Assembly: GCA_043101845.1 (NCBI GenBank) | Contig: JBICHN010000011.1 | Location: forward strand, 2,146,939 to 2,210,938 | Direction of reading: 5' to 3' | Length of the DNA stretch: 64,000 nt | DNA from: JBICHN01 sp043101845 | GTDB lineage: Bacteria; Planctomycetota; Phycisphaerae; Phycisphaerales; UBA5793 | In this document: positions 54,737-62,767 of the stretch, one piece after another | Layout: the number at the start of each line of letters is the position of its first letter | Position numbering within the stretch: position 1 is the first letter of the stretch | Position numbers and translations under genes: made by a program | Notes under the pieces: model-generated | The model's database searches: none | The model's input: the letters and a program-made list of their open reading frames with translations, nothing else | What the model was told of the DNA's origin: nothing

Positions 54737-56028
54737 GGCGCCACCCCCGCCTCGCGCGAGTCCGGCGCCTTCGCGTCGCCGGGTCGTCGCGTCACACCGA
54801 GCGCGCGTCGATCGAGCGTCGACTCGATCGCTTCGAGCGATACGCCCGCATTCGCCGCCGCGACGAGCGCGAAGTACAGCACATCGGCCGCTTCGTGCGC
54901 GACGGCGGCGGAGTCGCTCGCGTCAGCAAGCTCACCCGATTCTTCGATCAACTTCGATCGAAGCAGCGCGGGATCGTTGAGTAGCCGTCGCGTGTAGGAG
55001 CCGGCCGGCGCCGCGCGAACGCGATCGGCGAGTCTGCGGGAGAGCGCCGGGAGGCCGCGGTCCGGACCCCAGCAGGTGCGGGTTCCCACATGGCAGAACC
55101 CGGCGCCGCGCTGTCGCACGGTGAAACGGAGGGCGTCGCGATCGCAGTCGAGATCAACGCGGAGAAGATCCTGCGTCGCGCCCGAGGTGGCGCCCTTCGT
55201 CCAGAGTTCGCGGCGTGATCGGGAGAAGTACACGCCGGTCCGGGTCTCGATGGCCTGTCGCAGACTCTCCGCGCTCGAGTATGCGAGACCGAGCGCGACG
55301 CCCGATTCGTCGACGATCACCGTCGGCCAGAGCGAGTCGGGGCGATCGGAGCGCATCGGCGCCGCGACCGCATCTCCCAGATTCATGCGTCGTGAATAGA
55401 GCGCCATGCCGACCTGCGCGTCGACGCCAAGCGCATCGAGGGCCGCGATCTCTTCGGTCGTCGTCACCCCTCCGGCGAGCGTGAGTCGACATCCGGCGGA
55501 GTGCGCGACTTCGGCGAGTGCTGCGGCGCGTTCGAGGTCGGCGCCGCCGAGTCGACCCTCGCGCTCGACGAGCGTGACGAGAAATCCACCAGCGTACTCG
55601 GCGAGCTCGCGCATGCGGTCTTCGACCCGAGCGCCGGTCCGCCGCCGCCATCCTTCGACGACGATGTCGCCGTCTTCCGCATCGAGCGCCGCGATCACGC
55701 GGTCGCGCGGAAGTTCACGAAGGATCTTCGGCTGCGCGGCGGTGCCGAGGATGACTTGCGCCGCGCCGGCGTCGAGCCAGCGCACGGCGGCGTCCACACT
55801 TCGAACGCCGCCGCCCACGCGACAGCGGGCGAGTTCGAGGAGTTCGAGAATTGTGGACTCGTTCGATCCGCGCCCGAGCGCCGCGTCGAGATCGATGACC
55901 GCGATCTCACCGACGAGGGCGAAGCGCTCGGCGATCGGTCGCGCGTCGCCCGCGTCGATCGCCTTCTCGCGGCCACCGATGAGTTGCACCGCGTCGCCGT
56001 CGATGAGGTCGATTGAGGGGATGATCAT
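54733..56028 (-). CDS. hisA-hisIE: HisA-HisI-HisE triple fusion
   Basis: A 431-residue protein with three histidine-pathway activities in one chain. Residues 1-225 are a HisA TIM barrel (IIPSIDLIDGDAVQL; RVGGGVRSVD; LTLAGGVTT) that isomerises ProFAR to PRFAR. Residues about 228-330 are HisI, PR-AMP cyclohydrolase (SRSRRELWTKG, DLDCDRD at about 291-297, GFCHVGTRTCW). Residues about 340-412 are HisE, PR-ATP pyrophosphohydrolase (SYTRRLL...KLIEESGEL...HEAADVLYF). HisI and HisE often fuse; fusion to HisA is unusual. The start at 56028 overlaps the hisF stop (ATGA). Confidence 0.93.
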   Translation of the reverse strand: MIIPSIDLIDGDAVQLIGGREKAIDAGDARPIAERFALVGEIAVIDLDAALGRGSNESTILELLELARCRVGGGVRSVDAAVRWLDAGAAQVILGTAAQPKILRELPRDRVIAALDAEDGDIVVEGWRRRTGARVEDRMRELAEYAGGFLVTLVEREGRLGGADLERAAALAEVAHSAGCRLTLAGGVTTTEEIAALDALGVDAQVGMALYSRRMNLGDAVAAPMRSDRPDSLWPTVIVDESGVALGLAYSSAESLRQAIETRTGVYFSRSRRELWTKGATSGATQDLLRVDLDCDRDALRFTVRQRGAGFCHVGTRTCWGPDRGLPALSRRLADRVRAAPAGSYTRRLLNDPALLRSKLIEESGELADASDSAAVAHEAADVLYFALVAAANAGVSLEAIESTLDRRALGVTRRPGDAKAPDSREAGVAP

Positions 56029-56795
56029 GGTCGCACCTCCAGGTCGGAGTTCACGCGGAGCCACTCCTTGAGCCGCTCGACGGTCCACTCGCCCTCGTGA
56101 AAGATCGACGCGGCGAGGACGGCGTCAGCGCCGAAACGAAACGCCTCGAGAAGGTGCTCCGGCCCCGACGCGCCGCCCGAGGCGATGACGGGAATGGTGA
56201 CCGCCGCCGACACGGCGGAGATGAGCGCGAGGTCGTATCCGCTTCGCGTGCCGTCGCGATCCCAGCTCGTAAGGAGAATCTCGCCGGCGCCGCGCTCGTT
56301 CGCCTCACGCGCCCAGCGGATGGCGTCGCGGCCCGTCCGTTCGCGGCCGGAGAGCGTCACGACCTCCCACTGCTCGAGATCGTCCGTGGTTTCGCGGCGC
56401 GCCGCGTCGAGCGCGAGAATGACACACTGTCGTCCGAAGCGGTCCGCGAGCCGATCGAGCAGAAACGGATCGCGCACCGCGGCGGTGTTCACGCCCACCT
56501 TGTCGGCGCCGGCGTCGAGGAGTCGGGCGGCGTCTTCGACGGAGCGAACTCCCCCGCCCACCGTCAACGGGATCGAGAGTCGCTCACGAAGGGCCGCGGT
56601 GGTCTCGATCGCGTGCGCGCGACCGTCCGGCGTCGCCGACACATCGAGCACCACGATTTCGTCGGCGCCCTCGGCCTCGTACGCCACGGCGCGTTCGACG
56701 GGATCGCCGGCGTCGCGCAAACCGGAGAAGCGCACGCCTTTTACGACGCGGCCGTCGCGAATGTCGAGGCACGGAATGATGCGTCGCGTCAGCAT
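56025..56795 (-). CDS. hisF: Imidazole glycerol phosphate synthase, cyclase subunit
   Basis: A 256-residue TIM barrel that joins PRFAR with ammonia from HisH to make imidazole glycerol phosphate and AICAR. The catalytic Asp residues lie in IIPCLDIRDGRVVKG (D11 region) and VILALDA. LTVGGGVRSVEDA and IPVIASGGASG are the phosphate-binding loops. The start at 56795 gives the conserved MLTRRIIPCLD; the upstream 92 codons of open frame overlap hisH and were rejected. It overlaps hisH by 7 nt. Confidence 0.96.
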   Translation of the reverse strand: MLTRRIIPCLDIRDGRVVKGVRFSGLRDAGDPVERAVAYEAEGADEIVVLDVSATPDGRAHAIETTAALRERLSIPLTVGGGVRSVEDAARLLDAGADKVGVNTAAVRDPFLLDRLADRFGRQCVILALDAARRETTDDLEQWEVVTLSGRERTGRDAIRWAREANERGAGEILLTSWDRDGTRSGYDLALISAVSAAVTIPVIASGGASGPEHLLEAFRFGADAVLAASIFHEGEWTVERLKEWLRVNSDLEVRP

Positions 56796-57445
56796 GCCGC
56801 CTCGACCTCCGTCTCGCGCGCGACTCCGTGCCGCGACGCGAGTTCGACCCACCGAGCGAGCAGCGCCGCGCCCCAGGCGCCCGAGAGTTCCGGGTGAAAC
56901 TGACACGCGAGCACCGGTCCCCGCTCGAGCGCTGAAATGAACGGTCCCCCGTAGTTCGTGATCGATGGCGTCCATCCGGTCGGAGCTTCGAGCAACCGGT
57001 ACGAGTTCGCGAAGTACGCGTATCCCTCCTGCATCACGCCCCACCGCTCGTGCGGCGACACGCGATTCCATCCCATGTGCGTCGCTCGATCGGCGCGAAA
57101 CGGTCGAACGGTCGCGTCGAACACGCTGAGCCCGACGACGCCGGGCGACTCGTCACTTCCGGCCGCGAGCAGTTGCATGCCGAGGCAGATCGCGAGGGTC
57201 GGACGGCCGGCGACGAGACGGCGCCGAAGCGTGTCGACGAGGTCGAGCGCCTCGAGCCGCTCCATCGCGGCGCCGAACGATCCGACGCCGGGCAGCACGA
57301 CCGCTCGCGCACGCGCGACCACCTCCGCCGCCTGGGTCAGCCTGGGCGCCGCGCCCGCGCGACGGAGTCCGGCGAGCACGGACGCGAGGTTCGCCACGCC
57401 GGTTTCCACGACCGCCATGTCGATTGGCGATTCCCGATCACTCAT
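56789..57445 (-). CDS. hisH: Imidazole glycerol phosphate synthase, glutamine amidotransferase subunit
   Basis: A 218-residue class I amidotransferase that supplies ammonia to HisF. The nucleophile Cys is in ICLGMQLL, and His and Glu are in CQFHPELSG, completing the triad. VVLPGVGSFGAAM is the oxyanion-strand region. The start at 57445 overlaps the hisB stop (ATGA). Confidence 0.95.
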   Translation of the reverse strand: MSDRESPIDMAVVETGVANLASVLAGLRRAGAAPRLTQAAEVVARARAVVLPGVGSFGAAMERLEALDLVDTLRRRLVAGRPTLAICLGMQLLAAGSDESPGVVGLSVFDATVRPFRADRATHMGWNRVSPHERWGVMQEGYAYFANSYRLLEAPTGWTPSITNYGGPFISALERGPVLACQFHPELSGAWGAALLARWVELASRHGVARETEVEAAC

Positions 57446-58056
57446 GACAGGGTTCCCTTCGTGCTCGGGACATCGTCGAATCGGTCGCGCTCGACGGCCT
57501 GGCGAAGGGCAAGCGCGAGCGCCTTGAACGCCGCCTCGGCGCGGTGGTGGTCGTTCTCGCCGCGCAGAACATCGAGGTGAACCGTGATCTTCGCCGCCGT
57601 CGCGAACGACTCGACGAAGTGCCCGATGTTCTCGCACGCGAGAGTGCCGAGCATCTCGCGTCGCAGATCGAGATCGACGACAGCGCACGGGCGGCCGGAA
57701 AGGTCGATCACGGCGCGGGCGAGCGCTTCATCAAGCGGAGCGAACGCCGATCCGAATCGGCGCACGCCTCTTCGTTCGCCGAGCGCCTCGTCGAGCGCGG
57801 CGCCGAGCGCGAGGCCAGAGTCTTCGACCGTGTGATGGTCGTCGACTTCGAGATCGCCCCGGCATTTCAAGCGGAGGTCGAAGCGAGCGTGTTTCCCCAA
57901 CGCGGTCAGAAGATGGTCGAGGAACCCGACGCCGGTGGTGACCTCGGCCGCGCCGTCGCCATCGAGAACGAGTTCGAGGTCAATCTCGGTTTCGTTCGTC
58001 GCGCGACGGAGCTGGCTTCGTCGCCGATGACGAACTTCGGTCTTCGCGTCGATCAT
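57442..58056 (-). CDS. hisB: Imidazoleglycerol-phosphate dehydratase
   Basis: A 204-residue Mn-dependent dehydratase. The duplicated metal-binding halves show DDHHTVEDSG and ENDHHRAEAAFKAL, and TGVGFLDHLL is the first conserved block. It lacks the phosphatase domain of the E. coli bifunctional HisB; that activity may be supplied by the HAD domain of the next gene upstream. ATG at 58056 overlaps the hisC-HAD stop (ATGA), with GGAG 9 nt upstream. Confidence 0.95.
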   Translation of the reverse strand: MIDAKTEVRHRRRSQLRRATNETEIDLELVLDGDGAAEVTTGVGFLDHLLTALGKHARFDLRLKCRGDLEVDDHHTVEDSGLALGAALDEALGERRGVRRFGSAFAPLDEALARAVIDLSGRPCAVVDLDLRREMLGTLACENIGHFVESFATAAKITVHLDVLRGENDHHRAEAAFKALALALRQAVERDRFDDVPSTKGTLS

Positions 58057-59789
58057 GACCACATCTCCTCGAGTTCATCGAGACGAACGAGCACGCGCGC
58101 GGCGCCGTTCGATTCGAGCGATTCTCGCGCCACGCGGGTATCCGCCGTCGAATCGAGATAGCCGATCGGGACCACGCCCGCCCGCCGTGCGGCGACGAGA
58201 TCGTCGGGGGTATCGCCGACCATCCAGGCCCGCGAGACACCGAGACGATCGAGCGCCTCGCGAATCGGCGCAGGATCCGGTTTCGCCGGAGCGTCCTCCA
58301 TGCACACCAGCGCGCTCAGAAGATCGTCAATGCCGGCCCGGCGGAGAAAGTACTCTGCGTCGGCGCGGGGCCGGCCGGTGACGATCCCGATCGGGAGCCG
58401 CGTCGCGAGCCGCTCGAGCAGCGCGCGGGACGGAATGAGCCGCTCGCGATCGCGAAGTCCCGTGGCGCTCGTCGTGCCCTGGTAGAACGATTCGAACTGT
58501 TCGGTCACCTCGGAGAGGTCAGCCGACGAGCCCTTCGACTCGATGAGGCGCTGCGTCACGATCCAGTCGTTGTTCGCATCTCCCGCCGCTTTGACTCGAG
58601 CGATATCGGCGGCGGTGACTTCCACGCCGAAGGCGGCCGCGGTGTGCGTAATCGCGACGCGGTACGACCCGGTGACCTCGGCGAGCACTCCATCGAGATC
58701 GAACAGGATGGCTTCGGGCTCGATCGCGGCTCGAAGCGCGCCGATGAGCCGGGCGAAGTCGTCGTCGTCTCCGGGAAGGGTGATGCGCAGGCAGTCGCGG
58801 AGTCGGTCGTCGCCCTCGAACTTTCGGGTCGCGATCCCAAGGCCGGAGAGCGCGCGCCATACCCAGTCGGCGTCGGGAAACCGAGCAAGGACGAAGTTGC
58901 CCTGTGATTCCCACGCTTCGGCGCCGAGTTCGCGTAGGGTGGCGATCAGCGCGTCACGCTCCCGACGAATCCGTTCGACGCGCTCGCGAATGGTTGACGC
59001 CGGGCTTCGCAGTACCTGCTCGACGACAGCGAGCGACACGCCGCTGACCGGAAACGGGCCACCCCGGGCTCGCATACGCTGAACAAGATCCGCCGGACCG
59101 ATCGCGTACCCGACGCGAAGTCCCGCGAGCCCAAAGGCCTTTGAGAAGGTGCGAACGACCACGGCGTTCGGAAGAGAGAGCGCGGCTTCCGTGAGATCGA
59201 CCTCGGCGAACTCCGCATACGCGAGATCGACGAGCAGCGTCGCATTCGGCGCTGCGATCGACACCGCGCGAAGCTCGTCAATCGTCGCCACGGCGCCGGT
59301 CGGATTGTTCGGCGACACGACGGCGATCACCCGAGTCCGTTCGTTGATCCGGGCGATGACTTCGTCGAGTGGATACGGCGTCCCCGGCGACCAATCGACC
59401 TCCACGAGGCGGCCGCCGCTCATCCGCGCATACTTCTCGATCATGACAAATGACGGCGACGGAACGATGACTTCGTCATTCAGGTTGAGCGTGGCGCGCA
59501 GGAGTCGATCGATCGCCTCGTCGCCCCCGGCCGTGACGATGACGCGTTCCGGCTCCACACCATGCCGGTCGGCGATGAGCGCCTCGAGCCTCGACGCGTT
59601 CGGATAGCGCGAGAACGCGTCGGCGCCGATCGCTCTCATCACTTCGCTGACAAACGGCGCGTCGACGCGCCCTTCGTTCGCGTCGAGCGCGAGATCGATC
59701 GGCCCGCGCGGACGCGGCGGCCCGTACGCGGCGACGGGCTCGTCGCGTTTCGACTCCCTCGCAGATTCGGTGTCCAGGGCGACTCGCAT
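58053..59789 (-). CDS. hisC: Histidinol-phosphate aminotransferase fused to a HAD-family phosphatase
   Basis: A 578-residue fusion. Residues 1-360 are a class I/II PLP aminotransferase with the HisC pattern (LDANEGR, SRYPNAS, VSPNNPTGAV, and the PLP-lysine box TFSKAFGLAGLRVGY). Residues about 362-578 are a HAD domain with FDLDGVLAEV (nucleophile Asp), GIVTGRPRAD (motif II Thr) and MVGDTPDDLVAARRAG (motif IV). The HAD half probably removes the phosphate from histidinol phosphate, which would complete the pathway within the operon; this is inferred from position. Start at 59789, GAGGAG upstream. Confidence 0.92.
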   Translation of the reverse strand: MRVALDTESARESKRDEPVAAYGPPRPRGPIDLALDANEGRVDAPFVSEVMRAIGADAFSRYPNASRLEALIADRHGVEPERVIVTAGGDEAIDRLLRATLNLNDEVIVPSPSFVMIEKYARMSGGRLVEVDWSPGTPYPLDEVIARINERTRVIAVVSPNNPTGAVATIDELRAVSIAAPNATLLVDLAYAEFAEVDLTEAALSLPNAVVVRTFSKAFGLAGLRVGYAIGPADLVQRMRARGGPFPVSGVSLAVVEQVLRSPASTIRERVERIRRERDALIATLRELGAEAWESQGNFVLARFPDADWVWRALSGLGIATRKFEGDDRLRDCLRITLPGDDDDFARLIGALRAAIEPEAILFDLDGVLAEVTGSYRVAITHTAAAFGVEVTAADIARVKAAGDANNDWIVTQRLIESKGSSADLSEVTEQFESFYQGTTSATGLRDRERLIPSRALLERLATRLPIGIVTGRPRADAEYFLRRAGIDDLLSALVCMEDAPAKPDPAPIREALDRLGVSRAWMVGDTPDDLVAARRAGVVPIGYLDSTADTRVARESLESNGAARVLVRLDELEEMWS

Positions 59790-59800
59790 CACAACGCTCC

Positions 59801-60733
59801 TCAGGGGACGATCTGCGCCGGAGTGGAGACGACGATGTCCGTCCCGCCGCGCTCGCGGATGAGGGGGATCACCCTGGCCAGTTCATCGCGCAGCGCAGCG
59901 ACCTTGACCGCATAACCCGAATCGCCGCGGAGAGGCGAGATCGTCGGCTCGCGCATGCAGGGGAGAATCTCGATGACGGCGTCGAGCCGCTCCTTCGTCA
60001 CATTGACTTCGATCGTCACGCGTCGACGCGCTTCGAGCACGGAACGGACGAGCAGCGCGAAACGGTCGATCGAGTCGCGCTTGCGCGGATCGTCGTACGC
60101 CTCCGGATTCGCATAGAGGCGGGTGGACGAGCGCATGAGTTCGTCGACGATGTGCAGTCCGTTCGCGCGGAGCGTCGCGCCCGTCGCCGTGTTGTCGACG
60201 ATGCAATCGGCGTCCTCCGGGGGAAATACTTCGGTCGCGCCGTATGAGCGGACGAATCGCGCGTCGAGGCCGCGTTCGCGGATCCATCGCTTCGTCAGCC
60301 GCTCATACTCCGACGCCACGGTGAGCGGCTGATCGGGCAACTCATTCCGTTCGTCGAGCAGTTCCGCCGGCGCCGCGGCGACGAGCCGCACCGGATCGAG
60401 GCCGGTGTCGACGAGTTCGACGAGATCGACCTCGAGTTCGGCCACCCAGTCGGCGCCGCAGAATCCGAGATCACGCGAGCCGATGAAGAGCATCTCAATG
60501 ATGTTCTGCGGCTTGAGCAACTTCGTATCGAGGTTCGGAAGCGCGATCGTCGGGCGGTAGCCGCGCGAAGAGTTCCGCACCGCCATCCCGGCGTCGCGGA
60601 GGAGCGTGAACACTCCTTCCTGCATGCGACCCTTCGGCAGCGCGAGGCGGAGCGTCGCCGCATTCGCGTCGGTCCGGTTCGGACCCGACGCGCTCGCGGT
60701 CGCGACGGTTTGATCAGTTTCAATCGAAGTCAT
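59801..60733 (-). CDS. hisG: ATP phosphoribosyltransferase, long form
   Basis: A 310-residue enzyme of the first step, joining ATP and PRPP. LRLALPKGRMQEG opens the catalytic half and EVFPPEDADCIVDNTATGATLRAN is the PRPP-binding region. The C-terminal 75 residues (ILPCMREPTISPLRG...TDIVVSTPAQIV) are the ACT-like regulatory domain of long-form HisG, so feedback inhibition by histidine is expected and no HisZ is needed. An extra 25 N-terminal residues precede the usual start. AGGAGA stands before the ATG. Confidence 0.96.
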   Translation of the reverse strand: MTSIETDQTVATASASGPNRTDANAATLRLALPKGRMQEGVFTLLRDAGMAVRNSSRGYRPTIALPNLDTKLLKPQNIIEMLFIGSRDLGFCGADWVAELEVDLVELVDTGLDPVRLVAAAPAELLDERNELPDQPLTVASEYERLTKRWIRERGLDARFVRSYGATEVFPPEDADCIVDNTATGATLRANGLHIVDELMRSSTRLYANPEAYDDPRKRDSIDRFALLVRSVLEARRRVTIEVNVTKERLDAVIEILPCMREPTISPLRGDSGYAVKVAALRDELARVIPLIRERGGTDIVVSTPAQIVP

Positions 60734-60825
60734 CGATTCGTCTCCTGGGCCCGGTGGCGCGCGGCCGGTGTCCGCTCTCTCTTCCGCCGGGCGTGACGCG
60801 ACGGATTCAGGTGTTCGTTCATTGG

Positions 60826-60863
60826 CAAAAACAAACCACGCCGGCCTTTCTTGGCCGGCGTGG
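60826..60863 (-). terminator. his operon attenuator terminator
   Basis: On the minus strand CCACGCCGGCC (60863-60853), a 6-nt loop, GGCCGGCGTGG (60846-60836), then TTTGTTTTTG (60835-60826). It is an 11-bp perfect stem plus a U-tract, lying between the leader peptide stop and hisG. Its 5' arm (CGCCGGCC) can pair instead with GGCCGGCG at 60964-60957, just after the His codons of the leader. Confidence 0.88.
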
Positions 60864-60895
60864 TGAATTCGCGTGCTGCCTTTCGTCTTCGTGGA

Positions 60896-61021
60896 TCAGC
60901 CCGTCGGGACGCTCGATCCCGATCTGGCCGCTCCAGACGAGCGCGCCATCACCTGCCGCCGGCCGAAACAATGGCCGTGCGTCGTATGGTGATGCTGATG
61001 ATGGCGGTTCGCGGTCGACAT
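60896..61021 (-). CDS. hisL: his operon leader peptide
   Basis: A 41-codon frame reading MSTANRHHQHHHTTHGHCF and on. It has seven His codons in residues 7-17, a run not expected by chance. The segment directly after the codons (60964-60957) is the antiterminator arm. When charged His-tRNA is scarce a ribosome would stall on the His codons, free that arm and prevent the terminator; in plenty the terminator forms. This is the mechanism known for enterobacterial his and trp leaders. A promoter stands 9 nt upstream with no room for a ribosome-binding site. Confidence 0.85.
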   Translation of the reverse strand: MSTANRHHQHHHTTHGHCFGRRQVMARSSGAARSGSSVPTG

Positions 61022-61029
61022 CGTGGCCA

Positions 61030-61059
61030 AGCCTAGCGACGCTCGATCGCGCGGGTCAA
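61030..61059 (-). promoter_or_regulatory. Promoter of the his leader and operon
   Basis: Minus strand TTGACC (61059-61054), an 18-nt spacer and TAGGCT (61035-61030). The predicted start is at or 1-2 nt before the leader ATG (61021), so the transcript would be leaderless. Confidence 0.6.
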
Positions 61060-61148
61060 GCCTCGATCGTCCGACGAACCCGAAATCCGCATTTGACGCT
61101 TCACCGCCGGTCGCGAACAATCGCCCGGTCGTATCCACGAACCACCCT

Positions 61149-61236
61149 GGAGAGGTGCCGGAGCGGCTGAACGGGCCGGTCTCGAAAACCGGTGTGGCGC
61201 TTTGCGTCACCGTGGGTTCGAATCCCACCCTCTCCG
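61149..61236 (+). tRNA. tRNA-Ser(CGA)
   Basis: An 88-nt class II tRNA. Acceptor GGAGAGG/CCTCTCC, anticodon stem CCGGT/ACCGG with loop CTCGAAA (anticodon CGA), a long variable arm (TGTGGCGCTTTGCGTCACC region) and T-arm GTGGG TTCGAAT CCCAC. Discriminator G. Confidence 0.97.
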
Positions 61237-61285
61237 CTTTTCCCGCATCCAATCGAGTGAATCCGTTCGACGCCAACGCCCTGGC

Positions 61286-62767
61286 TCATGCCGCGTCTCG
61301 GGTCTTCTTCTTTCCCCGGGTCGGCGCGACGACGACCTGGTTCTTCCCGGCCGCCTTCGCCTCGTACATCGCCTGGTCCGCACGACGGAGCAGCGAACGG
61401 ACATCATCGTCGTGCGTCGCCTCGAAGAAGGCGATTCCGATGCTCGCGGACACCTTGGCCGTCCCCCGCAGTTCGTGGAGCGACAACGGTCGATCGATGA
61501 CCGCGAGGAGTCGCTCGCCCGTGTCTCCGGCGACGCGTTCGCCCTCCCCGCTCTGATCCAGGCCGGGGAGAAGCACGGCGAACTCGTCTCCCCCGAGCCG
61601 CGCCGCGAAGAGATCCTCCGATCGTCGTGAACATCGATCGTTCAATCCGAGCTCCGCGCGGAAGCGATTCGCGACCTCGGCCAGCAACGCGTCGCCAGCC
61701 TCGTGCCCCAGTGAGTCATTGACCGCCTTGAATCCGTCAAGATCGATCATGAGGAGCGCGACCAGCTTCGATTCGTGTCCGCTCTCTCTCGAACGCTCGA
61801 TGACATCGGCCAGCCGTTCATCGAACAGGCGACGGTTCGGCAGCCCGGTAAGCGGATCGATGTACGCGGCGGCCTGCAACCGGTTCTCGGCGTCCTTGCG
61901 CTCCGTAATGTCCTCAACCGTTCCGACATGCCCGGTCACGCATCCGTCTTCCACGAGGGCCGCCGCCTTCACGCTCGCCCAGACGACCGACCCGTCCCGT
62001 CGACGAAAGCGGTGGTCACTTTCGTAGAGAATCCCGGCGGTCGCGGCGTCGTACCACTCTCGAAAGACACGCTCGCGGTCGTCGGGATGAATCGCGTCGA
62101 CCCAGCCCTGACCGAGGGCTTCTTCGCCGGCGAGGCCGCTGATCGCCTCATATTGAGCGTTCACGCGAATGCAGTTTCCCTCGAGATCGGTCATGAACAG
62201 ACCGAGCGGCGACGCGGCGTGCATCGCTTCGAGTTCGGCGGCGCAACGACGCAGCTTCCGCTCGAGCGCGATTCGTTCGATCTCAGCGCCCACCCAGTCC
62301 GCCACGCATTGGACGAACTCGCGATCGACTTCGTCGAAGTCACGATCGCGCGGCGTCGGACTCGAGAAGTTCACCGTTCCCCACGCCCTACCGTCGACGC
62401 GAACCGGGGCGCCAAGGTACGACTCAAGACCGAAATCCTGGTACGCGGGATGCGTCGCCCATTCGACTGACCGCGCCGCATGGGCGAAGCCGACCGGGGC
62501 GTCCGCGGCGAGCGTTTCCCGACAGAAGGTCCGCCCGAGCGGAAACACATCGCCCGGCTGAAGCGCCAGATCGAGCTCGAACTCCGCCTGCACGACCTCG
62601 TACTCGCCGTTCTTCACCCGGGCGAAGAGTCCGATATCCATCCCGAGGCGGCGGCGGCCCATCTCGAGCATGCGCGCGACCTGCGTCTCGAACCCGAGGT
62701 CGCGGGCCACGCTGACCGCGTAGAGCGCTCGTACGAGCTCGTAATCGTCGTCTCTCGACCCCGCCAT
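61286..62767 (-). CDS. Diguanylate cyclase with GAF and PAS sensor domains
   Basis: The 493-residue cytoplasmic protein has GAF (about 15-170, ending AVADWVGAEIERIAL-like), PAS (about 185-305, with the PAC end VTGHVGTVEDITERK) and GGDEF (about 320-480) domains. The active site is intact (ARLGGDEFAVLLPG). An inhibitory-site-like R-x-x-D (RSED) precedes it by six residues instead of the usual five. It makes c-di-GMP from two GTP, controlled by the sensor domains. No EAL domain. Start at 62767 with GGGGAG upstream. Confidence 0.92.
   Translation of the reverse strand: MAGSRDDDYELVRALYAVSVARDLGFETQVARMLEMGRRRLGMDIGLFARVKNGEYEVVQAEFELDLALQPGDVFPLGRTFCRETLAADAPVGFAHAARSVEWATHPAYQDFGLESYLGAPVRVDGRAWGTVNFSSPTPRDRDFDEVDREFVQCVADWVGAEIERIALERKLRRCAAELEAMHAASPLGLFMTDLEGNCIRVNAQYEAISGLAGEEALGQGWVDAIHPDDRERVFREWYDAATAGILYESDHRFRRRDGSVVWASVKAAALVEDGCVTGHVGTVEDITERKDAENRLQAAAYIDPLTGLPNRRLFDERLADVIERSRESGHESKLVALLMIDLDGFKAVNDSLGHEAGDALLAEVANRFRAELGLNDRCSRRSEDLFAARLGGDEFAVLLPGLDQSGEGERVAGDTGERLLAVIDRPLSLHELRGTAKVSASIGIAFFEATHDDDVRSLLRRADQAMYEAKAAGKNQVVVAPTRGKKKTRDAA

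Noticed and set aside
60734..61148. T-box or other tRNA-sensing riboswitch upstream of hisG
   Set aside because: No T-box consensus or specifier loop; the His-rich leader peptide and competing stems explain the region better.
61149..61236. tRNA-Ser(CGA) as a second integration site
   Set aside because: No copy of its 3' end is seen elsewhere in the window and no integrase is adjacent.
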